64,000 bases of DNA from an uncultured Oscillibacter sp. (lineage in GTDB: Bacteria; Bacillota; Clostridia; Oscillospirales; Oscillospiraceae), in the NCBI GenBank assembly GCA_910584075.1, contig CAJTZI010000007.1:1-64000 (forward strand). Direction: 5' to 3'. Both the position numbers and the translations under genes were made by a program. How positions within the stretch are numbered: position 1 is the first letter of the stretch; each line of letters begins with the position of its first letter. Shown in pieces: positions 24,748-33,243 of this stretch. The notes beneath the pieces are model-generated. The model was not told where the DNA came from and did no database searches. It saw only the letters and a program-made list of their open reading frames with translations.

Positions 24748-25992
24748 ATGCGTATTGACATTCCCATGCCAAAGGCGGGCTTGACTATGGTGGAGGGCAC
24801 CATCAGCGAGTGGAAGGCCGTCGAGGGCGCCCTAATCCAAAAGGGCGACGCCATCATGGAGTATGAAAACGAGAAGAACACCATTGAGTACGAGAGCGTC
24901 CACGGCGGCTACCTCCACATTCTGGAGCCCGCCGGAGAGACGGTGGAGGTGGGCAAGCCCATCGCCTGGGTCACGGAGACCAAGGAGGAGTACGAGGCCC
25001 TGACGGGCGGCGCTTTGGCGGCGGAGACTTCCTCCGTGCCCGCGGAAGCGCCGGCGGCCTCTGCTCCCCCGGCGGAGCAGGCGGCCCCCGCGGCCGCGGA
25101 GCCCCCTCAGGGGCGGTGTCATATCCGGGCCACGGGCCTTGCCCGGAAGATAGCCCGGGAGGCCGGCGTCAACCTGGCGGATGTTCCCGCCGGCAGCGGC
25201 CCCGACGGGCGGCGCGTCGCCGCCAGGGACGTGAAGGCCTATCTGGAATCCCGGAGGGCCGCGCCCGCTGCGGCACCCGCCGCTCCGGCGGCGGTGGAGG
25301 ATGAGATCACCGCCATCCCCTGGACCGGCGTCCGCAAGACCATCGCCCGGAACATGATGACCAGCCTCCAGCAGTCCGCCCAGTGCACCGCCATGTGCGA
25401 GGTGGACGTGACGGACCTGCTGGTCCTGCGGAAAAAGCTGGTGGAGGGCGAGGAGTATCTGGGCTGCCGGGTGACGGTGAACGACCTGCTGTGCATGGCC
25501 GTGTGCAAGGTGCTGAAAAAGCATCCCACGGTGAACGCCACCTTTGACGGTCAGACTCTGTATTCCCACAGCCATGTTCAGCTGTCCCTGGCAGTGGCCA
25601 CCGAGGGCGGGCTCATGGTGCCCGTCATCAAAAACGCGGACACCCTGACCCTGACGGAGCTGAGTCTGGCGGCCAAGGACCTGGGCCTCCGGGCCCGGGA
25701 AAAGCGGCTCCGGAACGGAGAGCAGGGCTGCGGCACTTGCACCGTGTCCAATGTGGGTATGTTCCCCATTGACATGTCCACCCCCATCCTCAACCCGCCG
25801 GAGGTGGGGATCTTCGGCTTTGGCCGCACCGCCCGCAAGCCCGGTTATCTCCCCGACGGTACCCTGACGCCCCGGGATATGATGTGGGTCTATCTGACCT
25901 TTGACCACCGGGTGGTGGACGGCCTGGAGGCGGGAAAGGTATTCAAGGATCTTCAGTATCTTCTGGAGCACCCCCAGCTGATTACGGTCTGA
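24748..25992 (+). CDS. Dihydrolipoamide acyltransferase (E2) of the second complex
   Basis: The 414-residue protein carries a lipoyl domain (1-80) with Lys43 in an unusual ENEKNTIEYES context instead of the common TDK, a linker, a subunit-binding domain (GLARKIAREAGVNLADV) and an acyltransferase core ending in FDHRVVDG (H387). All catalytic features are present. The lipoyl domain is quite unlike those of the first complex, so the two sets are not a recent duplication. It lies 82 bases after E1 beta, and no E3 follows; a terminator does. Confidence 0.92.
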   Translation: MRIDIPMPKAGLTMVEGTISEWKAVEGALIQKGDAIMEYENEKNTIEYESVHGGYLHILEPAGETVEVGKPIAWVTETKEEYEALTGGALAAETSSVPAEAPAASAPPAEQAAPAAAEPPQGRCHIRATGLARKIAREAGVNLADVPAGSGPDGRRVAARDVKAYLESRRAAPAAAPAAPAAVEDEITAIPWTGVRKTIARNMMTSLQQSAQCTAMCEVDVTDLLVLRKKLVEGEEYLGCRVTVNDLLCMAVCKVLKKHPTVNATFDGQTLYSHSHVQLSLAVATEGGLMVPVIKNADTLTLTELSLAAKDLGLRAREKRLRNGEQGCGTCTVSNVGMFPIDMSTPILNPPEVGIFGFGRTARKPGYLPDGTLTPRDMMWVYLTFDHRVVDGLEAGKVFKDLQYLLEHPQLITV

Positions 25993-26008
25993 AAGACGGC
26001 ATAATTTT

Positions 26009-26039
26009 ACCCCCTGGCGCAAAAACCGCGCCAGGGGGT
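26009..26039 (+). terminator. Terminator after the second complex operon
   Basis: ACCCCCTGGCGC (26009-26020) pairs perfectly with GCGCCAGGGGGT (26028-26039), 16 bases after the E2 stop; TCCTTTC follows. Confidence 0.8.
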
Positions 26040-26050
26040 CCTTTCAGGTC

Positions 26051-26286
26051 CAGAGGTCTGTAATGGCCGTGGAAGTGCGTCCGCCTAATATCAGCTGCGG
26101 GAGCTGCCCGCGCGTTCAGCACAATGCAAAGATAGTTCCGGTGACGATCTTTCATCAGCCCAACCAGGCGCACTCCAATCCACCGGGGAAAACAGGGCCT
26201 CCAGATCGTCCCGGCTTTGTGTATGGATGCCGCCGCGAGAGCTCTCCCTGTTCAGGCCTGCGCGCTTGATGATGGGTGTTTCGCTG
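26051..26286 (-). other. Non-coding gap, perhaps a decayed acetyltransferase
   Basis: 236 bases between the terminator and the lysA stop. On the minus strand one frame reads SRDDLEALFSPVDWSAPG, which recalls the start of small GNAT proteins, and a second frame continues with RLVGLMKDRHRNYLC. No intact gene results. The resemblance is weak and could be chance. Confidence 0.2.
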
Positions 26287-27588
26287 TCACAGGTCGTTTC
26301 TGCACAGGTCCTCGAAGGACTCCCTGCGGACAGCCGTATAGCTCTCACTGCCGCCCCGCAGCATGACAATGGGGGGGCGGGGCAGGCGGTTGTAGTTGGA
26401 GGCCATGGAGTAGTGGTACGCGCCGGTGGTGCACACCGCCACAATGTCTCCCCGGCCCACGCTTGAAGGGAGCTTCACGTGCTGCTGAATGATGTCGCCG
26501 CTCTCGCAGCAGCGGCCCACCAGGTCGCACTCAAAGTCCGCGGCCTCGTCCATCTTGTTCGCCAGCAGACAGGTGTACAGCGAGCCATACAGGGCGAAGC
26601 GGGGGTGGTCCGGCATGCCGCCGTCCACGGAGACGTAGTTCTTGTAGCCGGGGATGCGCTTGACGGTGCCGGCGGTGTAGAGGGTCATGCCCGCGTCGGC
26701 CACGATGCTCCGGCCGGGCTCCATGTGGATCTCCGGCATCTCGATGCCGAGGCGCGCGCAGGTCTCGCTGATGACCGCGGCGACCTCGCTCACCTTGGCA
26801 TCCACGTCCAGGAAGGGGTCGCTGTCCACATAGCGCACGCCGTAGCCGCCGCCCAGATCCAGCTGGCGGGCCATATAGCTGTATTTTTCCCGCATCTCCG
26901 CCACGAACTCCAGCATGATGACGGCGGCCCGCTCAAACACGTCCTCGGCAAAGACCTGGGAACCTACGTGACAGTGGAAGCCCGCCAGATCCACGTGGGG
27001 CTGCTTCAGGGTGAAGACGGTGATCTCCTCCGCCTGGCCGGTCTCAATGGCACTGCCGAACTTGGAGTCCACCTTGCCGGTGGCGATGGCCTCGTAGGTG
27101 TGGGGGTCGATGCCGGGGGTGAGGCGCAGGAGAACGCTTTGACGGATGTTCCGCGCGGCGGCCTCGGCCTCGATGACCTTGATCTCCTCCACGTTGTCGG
27201 CCACAAAGCAGCCGATGCCGTGGTCCATACCGTAGCGGATGTCCCCGTCGGTTTTGTTATTGCTGTGGAAATAGGCCCTGCTCAGGTCATAGCCCGCCTG
27301 GAGGGCGGTGTAGATCTCGCCGGAGGAGACCACGTCGATGCCCATGTTCTCCTCCCGCATGATCTCGTAGATGCGCTTGCAGGAGAGGGCCTTGCTGGCA
27401 TAGAGGGGGCGGGCCTGACCGCCGAAGTGCTTGCGGAAGGCGGCGGTGTAGACCCGGCATTTCTCCCGGATCCGGTCTTCGTCCATCAGATACAGGGGGG
27501 TGCCGTACTGCTTGGCCAGGTCCACCGTATCCTGCCCGGCGAAGAGGAGATGGCCGTTTGCGGCCGTGGTGATGTTGTCGCAGATCAT
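26287..27588 (-). CDS. lysA: Diaminopimelate decarboxylase
   Basis: The 433-residue PLP enzyme makes L-lysine from meso-diaminopimelate. PLYASKALSC (PLP Lys66), a long TIM-barrel part with LDLGGGYGVRY and HMEPGRSIV, and the C-terminal GRCCESGDII and GAYHYSMASNYN are diagnostic. The ATG at 27588 follows AGGAAG; an upstream extension lacks a site. It lies 110 bases downstream of the symporter gene on the same strand, with a hairpin between them, so it may be read through from the sigma-54 promoter or have its own signals. Confidence 0.95.
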   Translation of the reverse strand: MICDNITTAANGHLLFAGQDTVDLAKQYGTPLYLMDEDRIREKCRVYTAAFRKHFGGQARPLYASKALSCKRIYEIMREENMGIDVVSSGEIYTALQAGYDLSRAYFHSNNKTDGDIRYGMDHGIGCFVADNVEEIKVIEAEAAARNIRQSVLLRLTPGIDPHTYEAIATGKVDSKFGSAIETGQAEEITVFTLKQPHVDLAGFHCHVGSQVFAEDVFERAAVIMLEFVAEMREKYSYMARQLDLGGGYGVRYVDSDPFLDVDAKVSEVAAVISETCARLGIEMPEIHMEPGRSIVADAGMTLYTAGTVKRIPGYKNYVSVDGGMPDHPRFALYGSLYTCLLANKMDEAADFECDLVGRCCESGDIIQQHVKLPSSVGRGDIVAVCTTGAYHYSMASNYNRLPRPPIVMLRGGSESYTAVRRESFEDLCRNDL

Positions 27589-27628
27589 AGGATGCTTCCT
27601 TTCTCTTTTGTTGTGCCGGGGGATGGAC

Positions 27629-27660
27629 GGGGGCCAAGGCTCAACCATACCTTGGCCCCC
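27629..27660 (-). terminator. Hairpin between symporter gene and lysA
   Basis: GGGGGCCAAGG (27629-27639) pairs with CCTTGGCCCCC (27650-27660). There is no T-run on either side, so it may only attenuate read-through from the symporter gene into lysA. Confidence 0.55.
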
Positions 27661-27698
27661 CCATGCCCGCAAGGGGGGAGAAAAGGGGTGCGCGCTTT

Positions 27699-28964
27699 TT
27701 AGCCGGCGGACTTCTTGGCGATGGCCTTGTCCAGCCAGTCCTTTCCGTCGGCGAAACGGGAGACGATGTAGCAGACCACATAGTCGCCGGCGGAGTTGAT
27801 CATGGTAGCCGGGGGGTCAACCAGGTTGCCGATGGCCACCAGGATGGGGAAGGCGATCTCAATGTGCTGGGGGAAGAAGATGGAGCAGATGATATACTCG
27901 CCGATGTAGCCGCCGCCGGGGACGCCGCTCATGCCCACGGAGCTGAGTACGGCCACCAGCACCACGGGGATGAGCATCCCCCAGCTGAAGTCCTGACCCA
28001 GGGCGCCCAGGACGAAGGCGATCTTCAAAACGCAGCTGAAGCAGGAGCCGTCCATGTGCATGGTGGCGCCCAGGGGGCAGACCATCTCGGCCACGTCCTT
28101 GCTGATGCCGGTCTCCTCCGCCTCAGTGAGGTTGGTGGGGATGGTGGCCACGGAGGAGCAGGTGCCAAGAGACACCACGGCGGGCTTGGCGATGTGACTG
28201 AACATGGTCTTGACGCCGTGCTTGCCGCCGCCGAACCAGGCGAACAGGGGGAAGGCGGTGAAGATGTAGATAAAGCACAGGGGATAGTACACGACCATGG
28301 CCCGGCCGTAGGACTCGGTGATGGCGGAGCCGTAGGTGGACATCAGGTCGGCAAAGATGGCGAAGAAGGCGATGGGGGCGTAGTAGGTGATGATCTGCAC
28401 GAACTTCATCATCACGTCGGTGAGGCCGCTGAGCCACTTGCCGATGATACTGTCAGGTCCGCCGGCCAGGTTGGTGGCAAAGCCGAACAGCACGGAGAAC
28501 ACGATCAGGGGCAGCATGGCCCGGCGGCTCAGCAGACCCACAAAATCGCTGGCGGTGAAGAAGTTGACGATCATGTCGGAGATGGAGGCGTACTCGCCCA
28601 GCTCCTCAGTGGGCAGCTCTGCCCAGGGGGTGAGCACCGGGGGGAAGATCTTCATCAGGGCGAACATGATGACGGCGGCAATGGCGCCGGTGATCACGAA
28701 GGTGGCGACAGTGGTGCCCATGATCTTGCCGGCCCGCTTGCGGCTGCGCATGTTGGCCACAGACCCGGCGATGGAGGCAAACACCAGGGGCACCACCACA
28801 CAGAACATCATGTTGATGAACACGGTGCCCAGGGGCTTGATGACGGTGATTCCGGCGCTTTCCTCCGTGGCGGGCCAGAGCCAGCCCGCGATGCAGCCCA
28901 GCACCATGGCGCCAAGCATGATAGCCAGGAACCGGTAGTTTTTCGCAACAGCTTTCTTGTCCAT
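27699..28964 (-). CDS. Dicarboxylate/amino acid:cation symporter (DAACS family)
   Basis: A 421-residue membrane protein of the SDF/DAACS family. It has about eight helices, the YYAPIAFFAIFADL region, the TCSSVATIPTNLTEAEE motif with the serine-rich hairpin, and MDGSCFSCVLKIAFV and SGVPGGGYIGEYII at the substrate and cation sites. Glutamate, aspartate, C4-dicarboxylates, serine and cystine are substrates in the family. The ATG at 28964 has GAGAGGAG seven bases away. A sigma-54-type promoter lies 127 bases upstream and a sigma-54 activator gene is next, so uptake is likely controlled by the activator's signal. Confidence 0.92.
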   Translation of the reverse strand: MDKKAVAKNYRFLAIMLGAMVLGCIAGWLWPATEESAGITVIKPLGTVFINMMFCVVVPLVFASIAGSVANMRSRKRAGKIMGTTVATFVITGAIAAVIMFALMKIFPPVLTPWAELPTEELGEYASISDMIVNFFTASDFVGLLSRRAMLPLIVFSVLFGFATNLAGGPDSIIGKWLSGLTDVMMKFVQIITYYAPIAFFAIFADLMSTYGSAITESYGRAMVVYYPLCFIYIFTAFPLFAWFGGGKHGVKTMFSHIAKPAVVSLGTCSSVATIPTNLTEAEETGISKDVAEMVCPLGATMHMDGSCFSCVLKIAFVLGALGQDFSWGMLIPVVLVAVLSSVGMSGVPGGGYIGEYIICSIFFPQHIEIAFPILVAIGNLVDPPATMINSAGDYVVCYIVSRFADGKDWLDKAIAKKSAG

Positions 28965-29090
28965 AATGACTCCTCTCATTTCTCTCGTTTGCGGACAGAT
29001 TTGGTTGATTTTGGTTGATTTTTCTGTGTTCCCCGTCCAGGTGCGGCCGGGGACTTCCCCTGCGGTTTGGATTCTGCCACCAGAAATAAA

Positions 29091-29106
29091 AGCAAAATAT
29101 ATGCCA
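29091..29106 (-). promoter_or_regulatory. Sigma-54 (RpoN) promoter of the symporter gene
   Basis: On the minus strand TGGCATATATTTTGCT has GG and GC separated by ten bases, which is the invariant -24/-12 geometry (consensus TGGCACNNNNNTTGCW). It is embedded in an AT-rich block, and the 3' end points to the symporter start 127 bases away. The leader holds a direct repeat, AATCAACCAAAATCAACCAA, at about 29005-29024. Confidence 0.8.
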
Positions 29107-29178
29107 AAAAAGAAAAAAGAGATGAAAGCTGTCGAATTCTACAAAGTTAATGCCTGAGATTTTGCCATTACAACAGAG

Positions 29179-29199
29179 TTTTTCCAATTTTCGGTAAAA
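29179..29199 (-). promoter_or_regulatory. Candidate upstream activator site for the sigma-54 regulator
   Basis: An imperfect dyad with outer arms TTTTTCC and GGTAAAA around AATTTTC lies about 75 bases upstream of the -24 box on the minus strand, a usual distance for an enhancer-type site. Assignment rests on symmetry and position only. Confidence 0.3.
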
Positions 29200-29229
29200 T
29201 ATAAGTGGAAAGATCGGAAATCGAAATAA

Positions 29230-29276
29230 AAACAGTTCTGATTTCGGGACTGCTTTTCCCGAAATCAGAACTGTTT
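29230..29276 (-). terminator. Terminator of the sigma-54 activator gene
   Basis: A perfect 19-bp stem, AAACAGTTCTGATTTCGGG (29230-29248) with its complement at 29258-29276. On the minus strand a TTTTATTTCG tail follows. It lies 20 bases beyond the activator's stop. Confidence 0.85.
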
Positions 29277-29296
29277 ACAGAAAACGGAAACTCCGT

Positions 29297-31111
29297 CTAC
29301 TCGATCCGATATTCCTTCAGCTTGCCGTAAAACACGGTTTTGGACAGCCCCAGCTCCTCCATGGCCCGCACCCGGCTGCCGCCGCAGTGGGCCAGGGTCT
29401 GGCGGATGATCTTCTCCTCCTCCAGCCGCAGGCGCTCCCGCAAAGTCATGGGGACGGAGGGCCGCTCCAGGCGGATGTGCTCGGCGTAGATGATGTCGGA
29501 CTCGGAGAGGGCGGCGGCGCTCTCCAGCACGTTTTCCAGCTCCCGGATGTTCCCCGGCCAGTCGTAGGAGAGCAGCTTGTTCACAGCCTCCCCGGAGAGG
29601 ACCTTTTTGGGCATGTCGTATTTCTGGAGAATTTTCTCCATCAGATGGTCAATGAGGAAGCAGACGTCCTCCTGACAGTCCCGCAGGGAGGGCAGCTCCA
29701 GGGAGAAGGCGCTGAGGCGGTAGTACAGGTCCTGGCGGAACTGTCCGGCGGCCACCTTCTCCCGCAGGCTGCAGTTGGTGGCGGCCAGGATGCGCACGTC
29801 CACGGGGATGAGGCGGGTGGAGCCCACCCGGCAGACCACCTTGTCCTGAATGGCCCGCAGCAGCTTTGCCTGAATGTCCAGGGGGATCTCACCGATCTCG
29901 TCCAGGAAAATGGTGCCGCCGTCCGCCTCCTCGAAGAAGCCGGCCCGGCCCTTGGGGTCCGCCCCGGTGAAGGCGCCGCCGGCGTAGCCGAACATCTCAC
30001 TCTCAAAGAGGGAGGGGGCGATGGTGGAGCAGTCCACGGTGACGAAGGCCCCCTTCCGGGGCTGGGCCCTGGAGAAGGCCCGGGCCATGTAGCTCTTGCC
30101 GGTGCCGCTCTCTCCGGTGATCAGTACGTTGCAGTCCAGCTGGGAGAGCTTGTAGGCCCGGTGGCGCACCTCCGCCGTGGCGGCCCCGCCGCCGAAGAGG
30201 GCGGCGAACTCGCTCTCCTCTGGGCGGAAGGCCTGCTCCAGCTCCCGGTACCGCCGCTCGGCGGACTTGATGGCGTTGTTCCGCTCCTGGATGGTGACCC
30301 GGATATCCTCGATGTTCCGGAACTTCACAATCACGCCGCTGAGAGTTCCGGCGGGGTCCGTGACGGGCAGGATGGAGGCCACCAGATCGTAGCCGTTGAT
30401 CTCGCAGGGGATGTCCCGGAACTCCCGGACCTGGCCGGTCATCACCTGGTCCAGGTGCCGCTCGAACAGCGCCCCCTCGAAGAACTCCCGGAAGTAGTAG
30501 CCCGTCACCTTCATCTCGGAGCCGGGGCTCTTGCCGGTGAAGGAGGCGCCCCGCAGCAGGCTGCCGATGCCCTCCTTCCGGGCGGAGTAGCCCTTTTCCT
30601 CCCAGAATTTCACCTGGCCGGTGGCGCTGTCCAGGGCCACCAGCTGGCCGATGCACCAGAAGTAGTCGATGATGTAGGCGGTCTTTCCCACGGTGACGGA
30701 GGCGGTCCTGGCGTCGATGGATACCCGGATGGGGATGTCCCGCCAGACAGTGGACAGCTCCAGCATGGCGGAGTCGCCGCCGGGCAGAAATTTGTAGACC
30801 GGCCGGCTGTCGGAGGTATCAAACAGCCCCACCGCTGCCAATCGGTCCCCGGCCCGGAGCTTCCGGTCGCGGATATTCAGCCGTTCCAGGTCGGCGGGAG
30901 CCAGATTTCCGTCGTCGGACCCGATGGAGGTGTCGGCGATGATGACCAGATCCCCTGGCTCCAGCCGTCCGGGGCCGTGGGAGAACTGGCTGTGGTTAAA
31001 CAGGCCGAAGTAGTCCTTGGTCTGCTGGTTGATATGGGTGATGGTGCCCTCCCGGTCCAGGGTGAACATGGCCTGGGAGGAGGCCTCCATCACGCTCTGC
31101 AGCAGGTCCAT
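29297..31111 (-). CDS. Sigma-54-dependent transcriptional activator
   Basis: The 604-residue protein has a PAS-like start (about 1-40, SQAMFTLDREGTITHIN), a long sensory part with a second PAS-like segment around 215-275, a sigma-54 AAA+ domain (about 305-540) with Walker A GESGTGKS (333-340), the sigma-54 contact loop GAFTGA (379-384) and Walker B TIFLDEIGE, and a Fis-type helix-turn-helix (565-604). It has no receiver domain, so it is not a response regulator. The layout is that of activators of amino-acid and organic-acid use in Firmicutes. It is transcribed toward the symporter gene, whose promoter is of the sigma-54 type. GAGAGGAG precedes the ATG. Confidence 0.93.
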   Translation of the reverse strand: MDLLQSVMEASSQAMFTLDREGTITHINQQTKDYFGLFNHSQFSHGPGRLEPGDLVIIADTSIGSDDGNLAPADLERLNIRDRKLRAGDRLAAVGLFDTSDSRPVYKFLPGGDSAMLELSTVWRDIPIRVSIDARTASVTVGKTAYIIDYFWCIGQLVALDSATGQVKFWEEKGYSARKEGIGSLLRGASFTGKSPGSEMKVTGYYFREFFEGALFERHLDQVMTGQVREFRDIPCEINGYDLVASILPVTDPAGTLSGVIVKFRNIEDIRVTIQERNNAIKSAERRYRELEQAFRPEESEFAALFGGGAATAEVRHRAYKLSQLDCNVLITGESGTGKSYMARAFSRAQPRKGAFVTVDCSTIAPSLFESEMFGYAGGAFTGADPKGRAGFFEEADGGTIFLDEIGEIPLDIQAKLLRAIQDKVVCRVGSTRLIPVDVRILAATNCSLREKVAAGQFRQDLYYRLSAFSLELPSLRDCQEDVCFLIDHLMEKILQKYDMPKKVLSGEAVNKLLSYDWPGNIRELENVLESAAALSESDIIYAEHIRLERPSVPMTLRERLRLEEEKIIRQTLAHCGGSRVRAMEELGLSKTVFYGKLKEYRIE

Positions 31112-31162
31112 GTCCCTCACTCCTCTCTGTCCCCGCAAGCCGGGACAACAAACTCCCATTCT

Positions 31163-31204
31163 ATACTGCATAGATAGTGTAAATTTTTTTGCAGTATTTG
31201 TCAA
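31163..31204 (-). promoter_or_regulatory. Promoter of the activator gene with an inverted repeat
   Basis: TTGACA (31199-31204), 17 bases and TACACT (31176-31181) on the minus strand form a sigma-A promoter. ATACTGCA and TGCAGTAT (31163-31170 and 31190-31197) form a perfect 8-base dyad that spans the -10 region, so a protein bound there would block the promoter. Autoregulation is possible. Confidence 0.6.
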
Positions 31205-31381
31205 GCTCTGGAAAACAGCGGAAGTGTCCTGCTGCTCATTTTTTGATTGTTCCTGAAAGAAGCACAGGGGCCGTGTCCCGCCGGTCTTCCACAAGAGTTT
31301 CGGCTCTCACGTGAAAGCGCGGCGGGTCACGCCCCCTGCGTTATAACCTGCCAAAAGAAACACTCCTGCGGGAAGCCGGGA

Positions 31382-31849
31382 TCAGTCCCGGAACTCTATG
31401 GTAATATGGGCAAGCCGGTATTTTTGCCGCTTCAAAGTGTTTGCTCTGGCTGTGATAACATAATCTTTGATATCATCGCACCCGGATGGGTTTTTCCCCT
31501 TGACGGACTCCCTTTTCTCCATGTAAGCGCAGTCCTTCAATTGCAGGATCAGACCGGTGATCAGGCGGGGCAGCTCCTCGGCGTCAAAATGACCCTCCAA
31601 TACAATTTCGCCGTAGGTATCAGATGACACCAGGTCATGCCGTCGCTTGCTGAAAATGAAGCACTCATTGCACCAATACAAATGGACGTAGTCTGTACCA
31701 TACAGTGAGAGATAAAAATCCTCCTGTTTTCCGTCCAATATGATTACAATCCAATTTCGGTCTTCCTTCCTGTCATCCATGCGGAACAGCTCTCCGAAAA
31801 CGGGCTGCAGCAGGTCCCTGTATGCTGTTTTCACCTCGCCCAGCTCCAT
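31382..31849 (-). CDS. Hypothetical protein, 155 aa
   Basis: I do not recognise the family. The protein is soluble and acidic to neutral, with WIVIILDGKQEDFYLSLYG and YGEIVLEGHFDAEELPRLI segments that look like alternating strands followed by a helix, and a YWCNECFIF stretch in the middle. The ATG at 31849 follows GGAGG. It is 17 bases downstream of the MATE gene on the same strand, so it is probably the last gene of the marR-MATE unit. Its stop lies in the loop of a short hairpin (CCGGGA with TCCCGG, 31376-31391). Base use is somewhat richer in A and T than the neighbours. Confidence 0.7.
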   Translation of the reverse strand: MELGEVKTAYRDLLQPVFGELFRMDDRKEDRNWIVIILDGKQEDFYLSLYGTDYVHLYWCNECFIFSKRRHDLVSSDTYGEIVLEGHFDAEELPRLITGLILQLKDCAYMEKRESVKGKNPSGCDDIKDYVITARANTLKRQKYRLAHITIEFRD

Positions 31850-31866
31850 AAAACACCTCCGCGCCG

Positions 31867-33243
31867 CTATTCCCCGGCCTCCAGCTTTTCCATGGCGGGC
31901 TGAAACTGTATGGCGAACATGATGGCCGTGGTGGTCACCGCCAGGGCATCCGCCACAGGCTCCGCCAGGAATACGGCGAAGACCTTATTCGCGAAGAAGC
32001 TGGGCAGGATATAGATCAGCGGGATCAGCAGAATGATCTTCCGCAGCACCGCCAGAAACAGGGACGTCTTGGCATTGCCCAGAGAGACGAAGGTCTGCTG
32101 GCAGGCGATCTGAATGCCGAAGATGCCCGAGGCCGCCATGTAGATCCGCAGGGCCAAGGCGGTGTACTCCACCAGTTCGGGGCTGTTGTTAAAGATTTTG
32201 GCGAAGACCTGCGGGAACAGCTGCACCAGGGCCCACATGGCCAGGGAGTAGGCGAGGCAGGAGCGCAGCAATACCCGGAAGGCGTCCCGCACCCGCTGGG
32301 CGTTCCGGGCGCCGTAGTTGTAGCTGATGATGGGCTGAGCCCCCTGGGTCAGGCCCTGGAGGGGCATCATGGCGAACTGCATGATGCTGGTCAGCACGGT
32401 CATGGCCCCTACGGCGATGTCCCCGCCGTATTTCAGCAGGGAGGAGTTGAAGCACATGGCGATGAGGCTCTCCGTGGACTGCATGATGAAGGGGGAGAGG
32501 CCCAGGGCCAGACAGGGCAGCACCACGGAGGCCCGGGGCCGCAGGTTCTCCCGCCGGATGCGCCACTTGGTCCTGCCGCCGGTGAGAAACCGCATCACCC
32601 ACGCCGCGGACACCGCCTGGGAGAGGATCGTCGCCAGAGCCGCTCCCCGCACCCCCAGCCCCAGACCGAAGATGAAGATGGGGTCCAGAATGGTGTTGAG
32701 AATGGCGCCGATCAGCACGGTTTTCATGCTGACGGTGGTGAAGCCCTGGGCGGTGATGTAGGTATTCATGCCCAGGGTCAGCTGGACGAACAGCGTGCCA
32801 AGGGAGTAGATGCGCATATAGCTCAAAGCGTAGCCGATGGTGTTTTCACTGGCGCCGAAGGTCAGCAGCAGCGGCTCCGCCAGCAGCTGGAACACCGCGG
32901 TCAGGCACAGGGAGGTGATGACAAGCAGCGTCAGGCATCCGCCCATAATCCGCTCGGACTCCGCCGGATTTCCCTTGCCCTCCTGAATGGAGGCACGGGG
33001 TGCGCCGCCCATGGCCATCAATGCCGCGAAGGCGGAGATGATCATGATCACCGGCAGGCACACCCCCACACCGGTGAGGGCCAGCTTGCCCACGGTGTCC
33101 GCCGGCTGCATGTGGCCGATGTACACCCGGTCTACCAGGTTGTAGAGCATATTGACGATTTGGGATGTGATCGTGGGCAGAGCCAGGGAAAACAGGAGCT
33201 TTCCCACCCTGCCGCTGCCAAGATCCGCCTGCTTTTGACTCAT
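31867..33243 (-). CDS. MATE family efflux transporter
   Basis: The 458-residue protein has 12 hydrophobic segments in two homologous halves, with LFSLALPTITSQIVNMLYNL at the start of the first and the AQPIISYNYGARN motif in the second, both typical of the MATE (DinF/NorM) family. It would expel drugs or metabolites using a cation gradient. The start overlaps the marR stop by four bases (ATGA), so the two are co-translated and the MarR protein probably controls the pump. Confidence 0.93.
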   Translation of the reverse strand: MSQKQADLGSGRVGKLLFSLALPTITSQIVNMLYNLVDRVYIGHMQPADTVGKLALTGVGVCLPVIMIISAFAALMAMGGAPRASIQEGKGNPAESERIMGGCLTLLVITSLCLTAVFQLLAEPLLLTFGASENTIGYALSYMRIYSLGTLFVQLTLGMNTYITAQGFTTVSMKTVLIGAILNTILDPIFIFGLGLGVRGAALATILSQAVSAAWVMRFLTGGRTKWRIRRENLRPRASVVLPCLALGLSPFIMQSTESLIAMCFNSSLLKYGGDIAVGAMTVLTSIMQFAMMPLQGLTQGAQPIISYNYGARNAQRVRDAFRVLLRSCLAYSLAMWALVQLFPQVFAKIFNNSPELVEYTALALRIYMAASGIFGIQIACQQTFVSLGNAKTSLFLAVLRKIILLIPLIYILPSFFANKVFAVFLAEPVADALAVTTTAIMFAIQFQPAMEKLEAGE

